This document shows positions 17,555 through 25,953 of a stretch of DNA of 64,000 bases, one piece after another (the stretch's first letter is position 1; every line of letters begins with the position of its first letter). Location of the stretch: contig JANSYK010000003.1 of NCBI GenBank assembly GCA_024742485.1, forward strand, positions 992,001-1,056,000, read 5' to 3'. Source of the stretch: Alphaproteobacteria bacterium (GTDB lineage Bacteria > Pseudomonadota > Alphaproteobacteria > Rhizobiales > Rhizobiaceae). The notes beneath the pieces are model-generated. The model made no database searches, was not told the origin of the DNA, and worked only from the letters and a program-made list of their open reading frames with translations. A program made the translations under genes and the position numbers.

Positions 17555-17578
17555 GTTCTGCTGCCTTTACGGCAGAAC
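17555..17578 (+). terminator. Hairpin after the ABC/BKACE operon
   Basis: CTGCC-TTTAC-GGCAG forms a 5-bp stem inside a wider GTTCTGC/GCAGAAC repeat, 50 bp after the BKACE stop and 6 bp before the GNAT ATG. It could end the operon or hinder the GNAT ribosome site. There is no U tract. Confidence 0.35.
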
Positions 17579-17584
17579 ATCCCC

Positions 17585-18055
17585 ATGGACATAAAAATCA
17601 GGGTCGATGATCTGCGCAGTCGAGCGGTTGCTGACCTTCTGAACGCACATCTGGCGACGATGCGGGCGCAATCGCCGCCCGAAAGCGCCCATGCCCTTGA
17701 TCTTGAACAGCTCCGGGTGCCAGACGTTACGTTCTGGACCGCCTGGCTGGGCCGGGAATTGATTGGTATGGGAGCGCTCAAGGAACTCAACCCTCAGCAT
17801 GGGGAGATCAAGTCCATGCACACGAGAAACACCGTTCGCCGGCGTGGAACAGGGCAAGCCATTCTCGACCATATATTGTCGGTGGCCCGATCGCGCGGAT
17901 ATCATCGGCTAAGCCTTGAGACCGGATCCATGGCGGCGTTTGCGCCAGCAAGGTCTCTTTACGGCCGAAACGGCTTTTCGATCTGCTCACCCTTTGCGGA
18001 TTATCGCGAGGATCCCAACAGCGTCTTCATGACCAGATCATTGGATGTTGGTTAG
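17585..18055 (+). CDS. GNAT-family N-acetyltransferase
   Basis: 156 residues. The acetyl-CoA binding loop is RRRGTGQAIL within VRRRGTGQAILDHIL, followed by LSLETGSMAAFAPARSLYGRNGF, the usual YjdJ/ElaA-like C-terminal half. The substrate is unknown. The Shine-Dalgarno is poor and the start sits next to a hairpin, so expression may depend on readthrough from the upstream operon. The stop is 2 bp from that of the convergent GMC oxidoreductase. Confidence 0.8.
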   Translation: MDIKIRVDDLRSRAVADLLNAHLATMRAQSPPESAHALDLEQLRVPDVTFWTAWLGRELIGMGALKELNPQHGEIKSMHTRNTVRRRGTGQAILDHILSVARSRGYHRLSLETGSMAAFAPARSLYGRNGFSICSPFADYREDPNSVFMTRSLDVG

Positions 18056-18057
18056 GT

Positions 18058-19668
18058 TCAGGTTGCACCAGCCCGGTCGGCTATCATCAGATCGGAAGCC
18101 TTTTCGCCGATCATGATCGCCGGTGCGTTGGTGTTGCCGGATACAATTTCCGGCATGATGGAGCAATCGGCGATACGCAATCCCTCGACACCGCGAACAC
18201 GCAGCTTCGCATCGACAACCGATTGTTTGTCCGAGCCCATTTTGCATGTCCCCGTCGGGTGATAAATCGTCGTTGCCTCATTGCGTGCCCAGTCCAGAAT
18301 CTCATCGTCGGAGACCGTCTGGCCACCGGGACGGAACTCGCTTGCGATCTTGCCGCTGAGCGGCCTTTGTTCGGCTATACGGCGGGCAATCTTGATACCC
18401 TCGACGATTGTTTCACAATCGAGCGGCGTGGAGAGGTAATTGGGATGAATGGCCGGATAATCAGATGGATTGGCACCGGCAAGCCGGATTTCTCCTCGAC
18501 TTTCCGGGCGCAGTTGGCAAACGGACGTTGTGAAGGCTGAGAAGGGGTGGACACCTTCTCCGGGACTGTCGGCTGACCATGGCTGAATATGAAACTGGAT
18601 ATCCGGCGTTTCAACCTCGGGACGGGTTTTGAGAAAGCCGGTGGCCAGGCTTGCCGCCATGGTCATCGGTCCTGAACGGAAAAGAACATATTTCAGACCG
18701 ATGCGGGCCTGGTTGAATAGGCTTCGCACCTCGTCGTTCAATGTCGGTTCGTTGCATTTGTAGACGAGCCGAGCCTGCAGGTGATCCTGCAGGTTTTTTC
18801 CGACGCCAGGCAGATCCGCCACGACGTCAATTCCGTGCTGTTTCAACTGTTCTGACTCGCCGAGGCCAGACAGCATCATAATATGGGGCGAGCCGATCGC
18901 ACCGCCGGAGAGCACGATCTCGTTGCGGGCCATGACCGTTTGCTGGCGCCCCCGACGATCCTGATAGAGGACGCCTGTGGCTTTCTTGCCGTCAAAGACG
19001 ATTTTCTGGACCTGCGCCCTCGTTATGATCGTCAGATTGTCCCGTTGCTTTACCGGGTTGAGATAGGCCACCGCAGCACTGCAGCGCCGACCCTTCTTGG
19101 CTGTCAATTGAAAATAGCCGACGCCATCCTGCTGCGCACCGTTGTAATCTGTGTTGAACGGGTATCCCTCATTTTGCGCCGCAGCAACCCAGGCATCGCA
19201 GATCGGGCGTTTCAGCCGCATGTTCGAAACATTCAGCGGACCGCCAACGCCATGATAATCGTCTTCCCCGCGTTCCTGGTTTTCAGCGCGTTTGAAGAGA
19301 GGCAGGACATCATCCCATCCCCATCCCTCATTGCCCATTTGCCGCCAGCGGTCGTAGTCCTGCTGCTGCCCCCGCACATAGAGCAGGCCGTTAAGCGAAG
19401 ATGAGCCGCCCAGAACCTTGCCGCGCGGCCAGTCCAGCGTGCGACCATTGAGACCTGGATCCGGTTCTGTCTGGTAACACCAGTCAACGTTTGGATTGTG
19501 CATGGTCTTGAAATAGCCAACCGGAACGTGAATCCATGGATTGAGGTCGCGCCCGCCGGCTTCCAGCAGCACGACTTTCGTTTTGGGATCGGCGCTCAGC
19601 CGGTTGGCGAGGACGCATCCGGCGGATCCGGCGCCGACGACAATGTAGTCAGCCTGCATCATATCCAT
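18058..19668 (-). CDS. GMC-family oxidoreductase (choline dehydrogenase-like)
   Basis: 536 residues from the ATG giving MDMMQADY, preceded by GGGAGG at 11 nt. The FAD motif is YIVVGAGSAGCVLANRLS (about 8-25). GMC signatures follow (GKVLGGSSSLNGLLYVRG; GAIGSPHIMMLSGLG), and the C-terminal catalytic pair is His in IYHPTGTCKMG and Asn in SGNTNAPAIMI. Choline dehydrogenase is the best-known relative, but this subfamily oxidises diverse alcohols. It is divergent from a TRAP transporter operon and may oxidise the compound that transporter imports. No betaine aldehyde dehydrogenase lies next to it, so BetA identity is not supported. Confidence 0.85.
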   Translation of the reverse strand: MDMMQADYIVVGAGSAGCVLANRLSADPKTKVVLLEAGGRDLNPWIHVPVGYFKTMHNPNVDWCYQTEPDPGLNGRTLDWPRGKVLGGSSSLNGLLYVRGQQQDYDRWRQMGNEGWGWDDVLPLFKRAENQERGEDDYHGVGGPLNVSNMRLKRPICDAWVAAAQNEGYPFNTDYNGAQQDGVGYFQLTAKKGRRCSAAVAYLNPVKQRDNLTIITRAQVQKIVFDGKKATGVLYQDRRGRQQTVMARNEIVLSGGAIGSPHIMMLSGLGESEQLKQHGIDVVADLPGVGKNLQDHLQARLVYKCNEPTLNDEVRSLFNQARIGLKYVLFRSGPMTMAASLATGFLKTRPEVETPDIQFHIQPWSADSPGEGVHPFSAFTTSVCQLRPESRGEIRLAGANPSDYPAIHPNYLSTPLDCETIVEGIKIARRIAEQRPLSGKIASEFRPGGQTVSDDEILDWARNEATTIYHPTGTCKMGSDKQSVVDAKLRVRGVEGLRIADCSIMPEIVSGNTNAPAIMIGEKASDLMIADRAGAT

Positions 19669-19751
19669 CTGTGAATTGTCCTCCCGGTACACACCATAAA
19701 CGCGATCCAGTTAATTTCGCGCTTGCGCCCATCGAGCATAATGTGTATTTT

Positions 19752-19774
19752 TGAGACCGCAAGTCTCATTTTTT
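19752..19774 (+). promoter_or_regulatory. 17-bp palindrome plus T-run in the TRAP operon leader
   Basis: TGAGAC-CGCAA-GTCTCA is a perfect 6+5+6 palindrome followed directly by TTTTTT, 22 bp before the DctP start. It could be an operator for the IclR protein encoded at the end of this operon, or a small leader terminator. The length suits an IclR dimer site. Confidence 0.45.
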
Positions 19775-19795
19775 GAAATTCTTTGGGAGGATTAA

Positions 19796-21031
19796 ATGAA
19801 GGTTTCAAATGCACTCGGCGCCATCTCGCGTCGCGATCTGTTTAAACTGACCGGCCAGTTTGGTATCAGTTCGACGCTTCTGGCAGCCGGTGGACTGGGA
19901 GGGGCGGTCAGTCTTGCCTCATTGGCGCAGGCTGCCGAATCCACCTATGAGAAACGCTTTACCAAACCTGCCAAACATACACTGAAATTCGGCGCCGCCG
20001 GCTTCAATGCACGTAACCTTTTGATCGAACGGGCTGGATGTCTTGAATTCGCCCGGGATCTCGAAGAGCGCACGGAAGGGGAAATCCGGGTCGAGTTTAT
20101 CGGTGACAACCAGATATGCGGGCAGCTTTCCTGTGTTGAGAAGACCCAGCTCGGCATTGTGGACATCTATGCCGCGTCGACACAGAACTCCGCCGGTGGC
20201 GCACCCTATCTCAACGTGCTGGACTATGCGTTCATGTTCCCGGGCCGGGCATCTCAGTACTATTTCCTCTACAGCCCTGAAAGTCAGCGCATCCTGCGCG
20301 ATCCGCTGGAAAAGCGTCATGGCCTGAAATTCCTCTTCAGCCATTGTGAGCTGCGCGGGATTCAACTCGGCCTGAAATACGAAAAACAGCCGACGATCAC
20401 CAAACTTGAGGAATTGTTCGGCACCAAGAACCGGGTCACCGGCACGCAGCTTGGCCGTATTGCCATGCAACTGCTGAACCTCAATCCGGTTCCCGTTGCC
20501 TGGGAAGAAACGTTGGACGGTCTGAAGCAGGGCCTGATCGATGGCGCCGAAACCTGGGCCTCCGCTGTGGCATACGCCAACATGTCGCCTGTGGTTTCGC
20601 AATCCGTTGATCTGAAGTTCTTCTGCGGAACGGAACATACATCCATGTCCGCCAAGGTTTTTGATTCCATGGACGCACATCTCCAGGACGCAATCATGGA
20701 ATCAGCCTATCTGGCGCAGGTCCATGTTCAGGCTGCCAACGAAGCAGCGCTGGTCAAAACAGTGGGTTTCTCCGATCCACAACTGCCCGACACTTTGTTC
20801 GTCAAAAACAATGTGCGCCCGGCATTCCTGCCTGCAGATCAGATCAAGATGGCAGAGGAAATGTGCTCGCCGGAATTCAATCCGCAGCCATGGGAACAGT
20901 GGCGCGAAAGGTTGAACAACTGGTCTGGCGGGATCGACACCTATACCGACATTCATCGCGTTGCGCGTGAAGTGCCGGCTGATATGCTGCCGGAGAATGT
21001 CGAGCCGCGCCGCTGGTGGCGCGCCGCCTAG
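19796..21031 (+). CDS. TRAP transporter substrate-binding protein (DctP family)
   Basis: 411 residues with a long twin-arginine signal (SRRDLFKLTG, then a hydrophobic stretch ending SLAQAAES near residue 48). The mature DctP fold shows the conserved segment QLGRIAMQLLNLNPVPVAWEE and LKQGLIDGAE. The ATG follows GGGAGG. The ligand is unknown; the divergent GMC oxidoreductase hints at an alcohol or polyol-like substrate (inference). Small and large permease genes follow. Confidence 0.87.
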   Translation: MKVSNALGAISRRDLFKLTGQFGISSTLLAAGGLGGAVSLASLAQAAESTYEKRFTKPAKHTLKFGAAGFNARNLLIERAGCLEFARDLEERTEGEIRVEFIGDNQICGQLSCVEKTQLGIVDIYAASTQNSAGGAPYLNVLDYAFMFPGRASQYYFLYSPESQRILRDPLEKRHGLKFLFSHCELRGIQLGLKYEKQPTITKLEELFGTKNRVTGTQLGRIAMQLLNLNPVPVAWEETLDGLKQGLIDGAETWASAVAYANMSPVVSQSVDLKFFCGTEHTSMSAKVFDSMDAHLQDAIMESAYLAQVHVQAANEAALVKTVGFSDPQLPDTLFVKNNVRPAFLPADQIKMAEEMCSPEFNPQPWEQWRERLNNWSGGIDTYTDIHRVAREVPADMLPENVEPRRWWRAA

Positions 21032-21039
21032 AACTGAAG

Positions 21040-21076
21040 ATTCCACCGGGGCAGCGTTGTCTGACCCCGGTGGAAT
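21040..21076 (+). terminator. Intra-operon hairpin after dctP
   Basis: A perfect 12-bp stem ATTCCACCGGGG / CCCCGGTGGAAT with a 13-nt loop starts 8 bp after the DctP stop and 55 bp before the small permease. It has no U tract. It is analogous in position to the hairpins at 13095 and 27114. Confidence 0.6.
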
Positions 21077-21131
21077 AGTCATCAATCCACACGATCCGCC
21101 GGATTGCCAATCCAGTTGGGAGGAGGGGCCC

Positions 21132-21800
21132 ATGGGCGCTCTGTTATCTGATGTCAGCGCCATATTCAGCGCGATCATGTCGAACGATTCATGGATGATC
21201 AGCGAAGCCCTGCGCAAAGATGGCGCCTGGGTCATCGGATTTTTCCTGACTTTCTTCGGTGCGGCCCTGGTGGTCTGGATCTATCGCATGGTGCCGTTCA
21301 TTGACCGGCACCTTGAGCGCACAGTCATGGTCTGGTCCTATCTGATCATATCGGCAATCATCTTTGTCGAAGTGTTTCGCCGCTTTGTCCTGAGTGAACA
21401 GGCCCCATGGTCGACGACACTGCCGCCATTTCTCTTCCTGATCATGACCTGGTTCGGTTGCGCCTTTAATGTAAGGCTCAGAACCCATCTGGCATTCGCT
21501 GAGTTCAGGACCAGCATGCCACGTTTCGGACAAATGGCCTGTTTGACCCTGGATGTGGTTCTCTGGTTCGGTTTCAGCTGGATCGTGGTGGTGACTTCCA
21601 CACGGGTGACTTTCAACTCCGCCGCCAATTTTCAGATCATGCTCGGCACTGACAATGTCATGCAATGGTGGTTCCTGACGACGGTGCCGGTAAGTTTCGT
21701 TCTATTGTGCGCACGGGCGTTTGAAAATTACCTGGACGATATTGCGAATTACCGTTCCGGCGATGCCCTGATCAATCAGGCCGTCATCGGCGGCGAGTAG
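21132..21800 (+). CDS. TRAP transporter small permease (DctQ family)
   Basis: 222 residues from the ATG giving MGALLSDV, with GGGAGGAGGGG just upstream; a longer in-frame reading would run back through the hairpin into dctP and is rejected. Four membrane segments are seen (about residues 35-55, 70-90, 140-160, 180-200). The DctQ-like APWSTTLPPFLFLIMTWFG stretch is present. It forms the TRAP membrane complex with the large subunit 10 bp downstream. Confidence 0.84.
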   Translation: MGALLSDVSAIFSAIMSNDSWMISEALRKDGAWVIGFFLTFFGAALVVWIYRMVPFIDRHLERTVMVWSYLIISAIIFVEVFRRFVLSEQAPWSTTLPPFLFLIMTWFGCAFNVRLRTHLAFAEFRTSMPRFGQMACLTLDVVLWFGFSWIVVVTSTRVTFNSAANFQIMLGTDNVMQWWFLTTVPVSFVLLCARAFENYLDDIANYRSGDALINQAVIGGE

Positions 21801-21810
21801 GAGAGGGCAG

Positions 21811-23172
21811 ATGACAGACGGTACTTGGGTTACCTTGATCTCCATCGGTGTGACGCTGTTCTTCATGCTCGGCGTGCCGGTGTTTCTGGTGATCGGTTTT
21901 TGGGTGATTGGCTGCAGTTTCGTGCTCGGCCTGCCTTTGGACAATATCGGCGCGGCCCTGGCGGATGTCTTCACCGATGGATTTGCCCTGTTGGCAATGC
22001 CACTCTTCATTTTGACGGGCGACCTGATCAACAAATCCGGGATCGCGCGACGATTGTCCGATTTCGCCTATGCCTGTCTCGGTTGGCTGCGTGGTGGCCT
22101 GGCGATGGCGGCAATCGGCGCCTGCGGGCTGTTTGCGGCCATATCCGGTTCCAACTCGGCCACGACGGCCACGATCGGATCCATGTTGCACCCCGAAATG
22201 GTCAAGGGCGGCTATGATGAGCGTTTTGCCGCCGCCACCGCTGCCGCCGGTGGCACTGTCGGGATCATCATTCCGCCGTCGATCATTTTTATTGTTTATG
22301 GCTTCCTGATGAATCTGCCGATATCTGACCTTTTCGTGGCGGGAATAATCCCGGGCACCTTGATGGTCGTCGGCATGCAACTTGCCTGTTGGATCATCTG
22401 CCGTCTCAACGGATGGGGACACCTGATCCCGCTGCACCTGAACCGGGTGCTGAAAACAGCGTTTGGTGCCTGGCTTGGGTTTTTCGCCATCGGACTGGTT
22501 CTCTGGGGCATCTATACGGGCAAGTTCTCGCCGACCGAAGCAGCCGGTGTAACGGTCGGATTCTGCATCATTGTCGGCGTCATCAGCCTGCCGCTTTACA
22601 AGCTGATGGGATCAAAGAGTGAAGATCGCCCGCACACTGAAAAGAGCTTTGCCGACATGCTGATCGTCAGAGGATTCGGATTGACGGAAATTCCCTCCAT
22701 CACAATCCGATCTGCGCAGATCACCGGCATTCTCGCACCGCTTATTGCGGTTTCGGTGGTAATGCAGCAAATCCTTTCAATTCTGGGTGCGCAACAGGTG
22801 ATTGGAGATTTTGTGACCGGGATGGGTGGGTACTACGCCATTCTCTTTACTGCGATGATCATCGTTTTCATCTTCGGCATGGTTCTGGAGAGCCTGCCGG
22901 TAACGATCATTCTGGCGCCCATTTTGGCCCCGATCGCTCATTCCATCGGCGTCGAGCCCGTGCAGTTCGCCGTGATCTTCCTGGTTGGTGCCTCCATCGG
23001 CTTCATCACACCGCCCTATGGTCTCAATCTCTATGTTGCCAGCGGCGTGACCGGTGTTCCCTATTTCAAACTGCTCAGATATACAGTGCCCTACCTTGTG
23101 GCGCTGATCTCGGTTTGGATTATCGTTGCACTCGTGCCGGAACTGTCCACGGTGCTGCTGCCACAAAGGTAA
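21811..23172 (+). CDS. TRAP transporter large permease (DctM family)
   Basis: 453 residues, about 12 membrane segments. DctM signatures include AMPLFILTGDLINKSGIARR, AAISGSNSATTATIGSM, AAGGTVGIIIPPSIIFIVYG and a late GFITPPYGLNLYVASG. It imports the DctP ligand with the sodium gradient. An IclR gene follows 20 bp downstream, indicating a self-contained transporter-regulator operon. Confidence 0.9.
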   Translation: MTDGTWVTLISIGVTLFFMLGVPVFLVIGFWVIGCSFVLGLPLDNIGAALADVFTDGFALLAMPLFILTGDLINKSGIARRLSDFAYACLGWLRGGLAMAAIGACGLFAAISGSNSATTATIGSMLHPEMVKGGYDERFAAATAAAGGTVGIIIPPSIIFIVYGFLMNLPISDLFVAGIIPGTLMVVGMQLACWIICRLNGWGHLIPLHLNRVLKTAFGAWLGFFAIGLVLWGIYTGKFSPTEAAGVTVGFCIIVGVISLPLYKLMGSKSEDRPHTEKSFADMLIVRGFGLTEIPSITIRSAQITGILAPLIAVSVVMQQILSILGAQQVIGDFVTGMGGYYAILFTAMIIVFIFGMVLESLPVTIILAPILAPIAHSIGVEPVQFAVIFLVGASIGFITPPYGLNLYVASGVTGVPYFKLLRYTVPYLVALISVWIIVALVPELSTVLLPQR

Positions 23173-23192
23173 GATTGGGACGGGAGAGCGGG

Positions 23193-23978
23193 TTGGATAC
23201 CAAGACGGATCGTAGCGAAACCGGTGAAACGATCCCGACCAATCTTCGTCTTTTGCTGCTGCTCGAGGAGGTTGCAAAAGCCGGCGTTCCGGTAACACCG
23301 ACTGATGTCAATCAACGCATCGGCTTGCCGAAACCGACCATCCATCGCCTCTTCTCCACGCTCGAAGCAGAGGGTTTCCTGCAGCGTGAAATCGATGGAC
23401 GGTCCTACACGCCCGGTCGTCGGCTGCGTGATCTGTCCACCGGTGTCCTCACATCGCTGCGCGTTCGCACGGCGCGGCTGGCCGTCCTCAATGCGCTGGC
23501 CGATGAAATCGGCGAAACCTGCAATATCTCGGTGCCCGACCGCGACTCCATGACCTATATCGACCGTGTGGAGACCAAATGGCCCTTGCGCATACAATTG
23601 CCGGTGGGGACCCATGTGCCGTTTTACTGTACCGCCAGCGGCAAGATGTATCTTGCATCGCTGAACCCGGCGCATCTGGAGCGGTATGTTCATGCGGCAA
23701 GGCTCGAGCCGAGAACGGCGCAAACCATAACGGATCCCCTGACGCTCCTGGCGGAGGTCGAAAAAACCCGCGGGCAGAACTATTCACAGGACAATGAGGA
23801 GTTCATGGAGGGCATGATTGCACTTGCCGTGCCGATCCTCGATGGCCACGGACGCCTCCTGTCCACCCTGTCGTTTCATGCGCCGACCCAAAGACTGAAC
23901 ATGGCCGATGCCCATAACTTCCTGCGTCCGATGAACGACGCAGCCGCGGAATTGTCAAGGCTGATCATCGAAGACTGA
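23193..23978 (+). CDS. IclR-family transcriptional regulator
   Basis: 261 residues from a TTG start 6 nt after GGGAG; an earlier in-frame start at 23115 lies inside dctM. The winged helix (TDVNQRIGLPKPTIHRLFST) is followed by the IclR ligand domain (LPVGTHVPFYCTASGKMYLA). It is the last gene of the TRAP operon and the likely regulator of that operon, perhaps through the palindrome at 19752. Confidence 0.85.
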   Translation: MDTKTDRSETGETIPTNLRLLLLLEEVAKAGVPVTPTDVNQRIGLPKPTIHRLFSTLEAEGFLQREIDGRSYTPGRRLRDLSTGVLTSLRVRTARLAVLNALADEIGETCNISVPDRDSMTYIDRVETKWPLRIQLPVGTHVPFYCTASGKMYLASLNPAHLERYVHAARLEPRTAQTITDPLTLLAEVEKTRGQNYSQDNEEFMEGMIALAVPILDGHGRLLSTLSFHAPTQRLNMADAHNFLRPMNDAAAELSRLIIED

Positions 23979-24001
23979 CATGCCGCGCAAATTTGCCTTC
24001 T

Positions 24002-24093
24002 ACCGTTTCACTTTTTGTCAGAAATGGGACAACGGTGTCGGCCTTTGACTTTGTTGATGCATTCAGGCTTTGCCGCTTCCGTCAAAACCTGAA
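24002..24093 (+). repeat. 92-bp dispersed intergenic repeat, copy A
   Basis: This is 92 bp long and matches 60677-60768 (reverse orientation) with six substitutions and no gaps. It contains two hairpins: CCGTTTC-N11-GAAATGG (one G-U pair) and TTCAGGCTTTG-N10-CAAAACCTGAA (one mismatch). It lies between the convergent IclR (ends 23978) and uspA (ends 24099) genes. The size and double palindrome resemble the RIME elements of rhizobia. Confidence 0.75.
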
Positions 24094-24098
24094 TCGCT

Positions 24099-24503
24099 CT
24101 AGCGCAGAACGTGGACGGAGCAGGGCGCGTGTCGGACAATCCGTGAGGCAGTGGAACCCAGAAAGTGATCGCTCAATCCCGGTTTGTGAGAACCGACGAT
24201 AATGCAATCGGCTCCGACTTTTTCAGCATAATCGGTGATCGCCCGCCCGGAATGGCCCTGCAGCAGGACACTTTTAATGTCAGCGGCTGAACCAACACGA
24301 TCGGCAAGTTCTGTTTCCGCTCTCTTCTGGGCGTCCGCAATGACGTCATCGGGCAGATAGGCCCGGACCGAATCCTGAACCGGCTCAATGGCGTGAACGG
24401 CAATGATTTCGCCACCTTCGTCCTTGAGCTTGCGCGCGGCGTCTATGGCCCGGTCACCGATTCCGTGGCTCAAAGACAGTGACACGATAATCTTCTTGTA
24501 CAT
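24099..24503 (-). CDS. Universal stress protein (UspA family)
   Basis: 134 residues, a single Usp domain. The nucleotide-binding C-terminal signature GSHKPGLSDHFLGSTASRIVRHAPCSVHVLR region (G-2x-G-9x-G-S/T) is present, so it is probably an ATP-binding member. GGAAAC precedes the ATG. It lies downstream of and in the same direction as the LacI-family gene, separated by 58 bp. In DHPS and other TRAP clusters an adjacent Usp is common, so it may be co-regulated. Confidence 0.88.
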   Translation of the reverse strand: MYKKIIVSLSLSHGIGDRAIDAARKLKDEGGEIIAVHAIEPVQDSVRAYLPDDVIADAQKRAETELADRVGSAADIKSVLLQGHSGRAITDYAEKVGADCIIVGSHKPGLSDHFLGSTASRIVRHAPCSVHVLR

Positions 24504-24561
24504 TTTTGTTTCCTTACGGTTGGCGGTTTGGATTGGGCTTGCCGGCGCACCGGGTGTTCAG

Positions 24562-25587
24562 TCACGTCTTTGGCTTGCCCAGCGAGTCTCGTTCGATAAT
24601 CTGTGTCTCCAATTCGATCTGGATCGGATTGGATGCTCCATCAACCAGGGAAAGCAGTGTTTCGGCAGCCAGCCGACCCATTTTCCGGTGCGGCACGTGC
24701 ACGGTGGTGACCGCCGGTTCGATGACCGTTGACAGCTCTATATCGTCATAGCCGGTGATGGATATGTCGTCTGGGACATGCAGGCCTTCTTCCTGTGCAG
24801 CCTGAATGGCACCTACCGCCAATACATCATTGCCGCACATGATAATGGACGGGCGGGGATTGGCTTTCAGCATCTGGTGAAATGCCGCCCTGGCGCATTT
24901 GAGGGAGTATTTGGTTTCTATCAAATGCATTGCATCCGGATCGAGGCCGGCATTGGTGAGGGCCTCCCGGGCACCGATGACCCGATAACGAGCGCGGTCA
25001 TTCATCGCCGTATAGGCGGAAATATAACCGAATGACCGGTGACCGAGGGCTATGGCCCTCTCAGCAAGCAATCTGGAGGCGTCCTTGTTGCTAAACCCGA
25101 CAAAGGACTGGTTCGGATCGCTGGTTCGCGCCCAGGCGATGACGACCGGAATGTTTCGTTGCGAAAGAAAGGCGTAGACCTCCGGATCCCGGTCGGTTCC
25201 GATCAGCAACATACCCTCGGCGCCGCGTGCCACCATGGTTCGGATCTGATCGATCTCCTGGGTTCTATCATAGGACGAACTGGCCACCAGCATGGTTTTC
25301 TTGTTGGCAACGATTGTCTTCTGAAAGGCCTCGACGCCTCGGGCAAAGATCGCATTGACCATTGTAGGAATAACAGCACCGACGATTCCCGTCCGGTTGG
25401 CAGCAATGGCACGGGCTCCGAAATTGGGGGAGTAGTGCAGCTTGTCGACGGCTTCCATGACGCGTTCGCGGGTTCCGCCCGACACTTTATCCGGCTCATT
25501 CAGGCAACGCGAAACCGTTGCCGTGGACACGCCAGCGGCATTCGCGACATCCTCGAGGGTCGGCAGATTGCGTTTTCTCGTTTCCAT
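24562..25587 (-). CDS. LacI-family transcriptional regulator
   Basis: 341 residues. The N-terminal LacI HTH (LEDVANAAGVSTATVSRCLN, about 11-30) with hinge is followed by a periplasmic-binding-protein-like effector domain. It is divergent from the small membrane protein/TRAP/HpsN operon. The 155-bp gap contains inverted TGTAA-N4-TTACA-type sites, so it very likely represses that operon until the substrate or a metabolite binds. Confidence 0.88.
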   Translation of the reverse strand: METRKRNLPTLEDVANAAGVSTATVSRCLNEPDKVSGGTRERVMEAVDKLHYSPNFGARAIAANRTGIVGAVIPTMVNAIFARGVEAFQKTIVANKKTMLVASSSYDRTQEIDQIRTMVARGAEGMLLIGTDRDPEVYAFLSQRNIPVVIAWARTSDPNQSFVGFSNKDASRLLAERAIALGHRSFGYISAYTAMNDRARYRVIGAREALTNAGLDPDAMHLIETKYSLKCARAAFHQMLKANPRPSIIMCGNDVLAVGAIQAAQEEGLHVPDDISITGYDDIELSTVIEPAVTTVHVPHRKMGRLAAETLLSLVDGASNPIQIELETQIIERDSLGKPKT

Positions 25588-25654
25588 TGCAGCCGTGTCA
25601 ATTGAAAGTACCCATTGGTTCTACACGCTCTTGGATATTTCTCAATTTAAAAAA

Positions 25655-25713
25655 TGTAATAGCTTGCATTTCATTCTGGATCAGATTACGCTCGCATGAT
25701 GTAAGCTATTACA
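25655..25713. promoter_or_regulatory. Putative paired LacI-type operators
   Basis: TGTAATAGCTTGCA (25655-25668) and TGTAAGCTATTACA (25700-25713) are related 14-mers. The second is TGTAA-N4-TTACA, and an 11-bp arm TGTAATAGCTT is repeated as its complement AAGCTATTACA, 37 bp apart. They lie between lacI and the TRAP operon. A weak promoter TTGGAT-N18-TGTAAT (25631-25660) overlaps the first site. Confidence 0.5.
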
Positions 25714-25742
25714 TAGATGCAGCAGCTGGTTGGGAGGTCGGC

Positions 25743-25931
25743 ATGTATTTGCTTCTGTCGATTGTATTATTTCTACTTTTCGTCGGACATGTGCTTATCG
25801 GATCGATGGCTGGCATAGCGCCGGTTGGCGATATCGGTGAGATGATCATTCTCGTCCTTGCGGCAGTCTGTTTTGTCGTGGCCATCCTCAAGGCCGAAAA
25901 AGCTGCAAATTCAAACCACCAGAAATCTTGA
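25743..25931 (+). CDS. Small membrane protein at the head of the TRAP operon
   Basis: 62 residues, preceded by GGGAGG with 6-nt spacing. Two hydrophobic segments (about residues 2-22 and 33-50) flank a short loop, with a basic/polar tail (LKAEKAANSNHQKS). I recognise no family. It lies between the operator region and dctP, 22 bp before the latter, in the same direction, so it is the first gene of the operon. It could assist assembly of the TRAP complex (inference). A longer reading from 25518 overlaps lacI and is not favoured. Confidence 0.68.
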   Translation: MYLLLSIVLFLLFVGHVLIGSMAGIAPVGDIGEMIILVLAAVCFVVAILKAEKAANSNHQKS

Positions 25932-25953
25932 TATGAGCAACCGGGAGGAAGTA

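Noticed and set aside
18058-19668. Choline dehydrogenase betA for betaine synthesis
   Set aside because: No betB, betI or choline transporter adjacent; the GMC family is too broad for that name.
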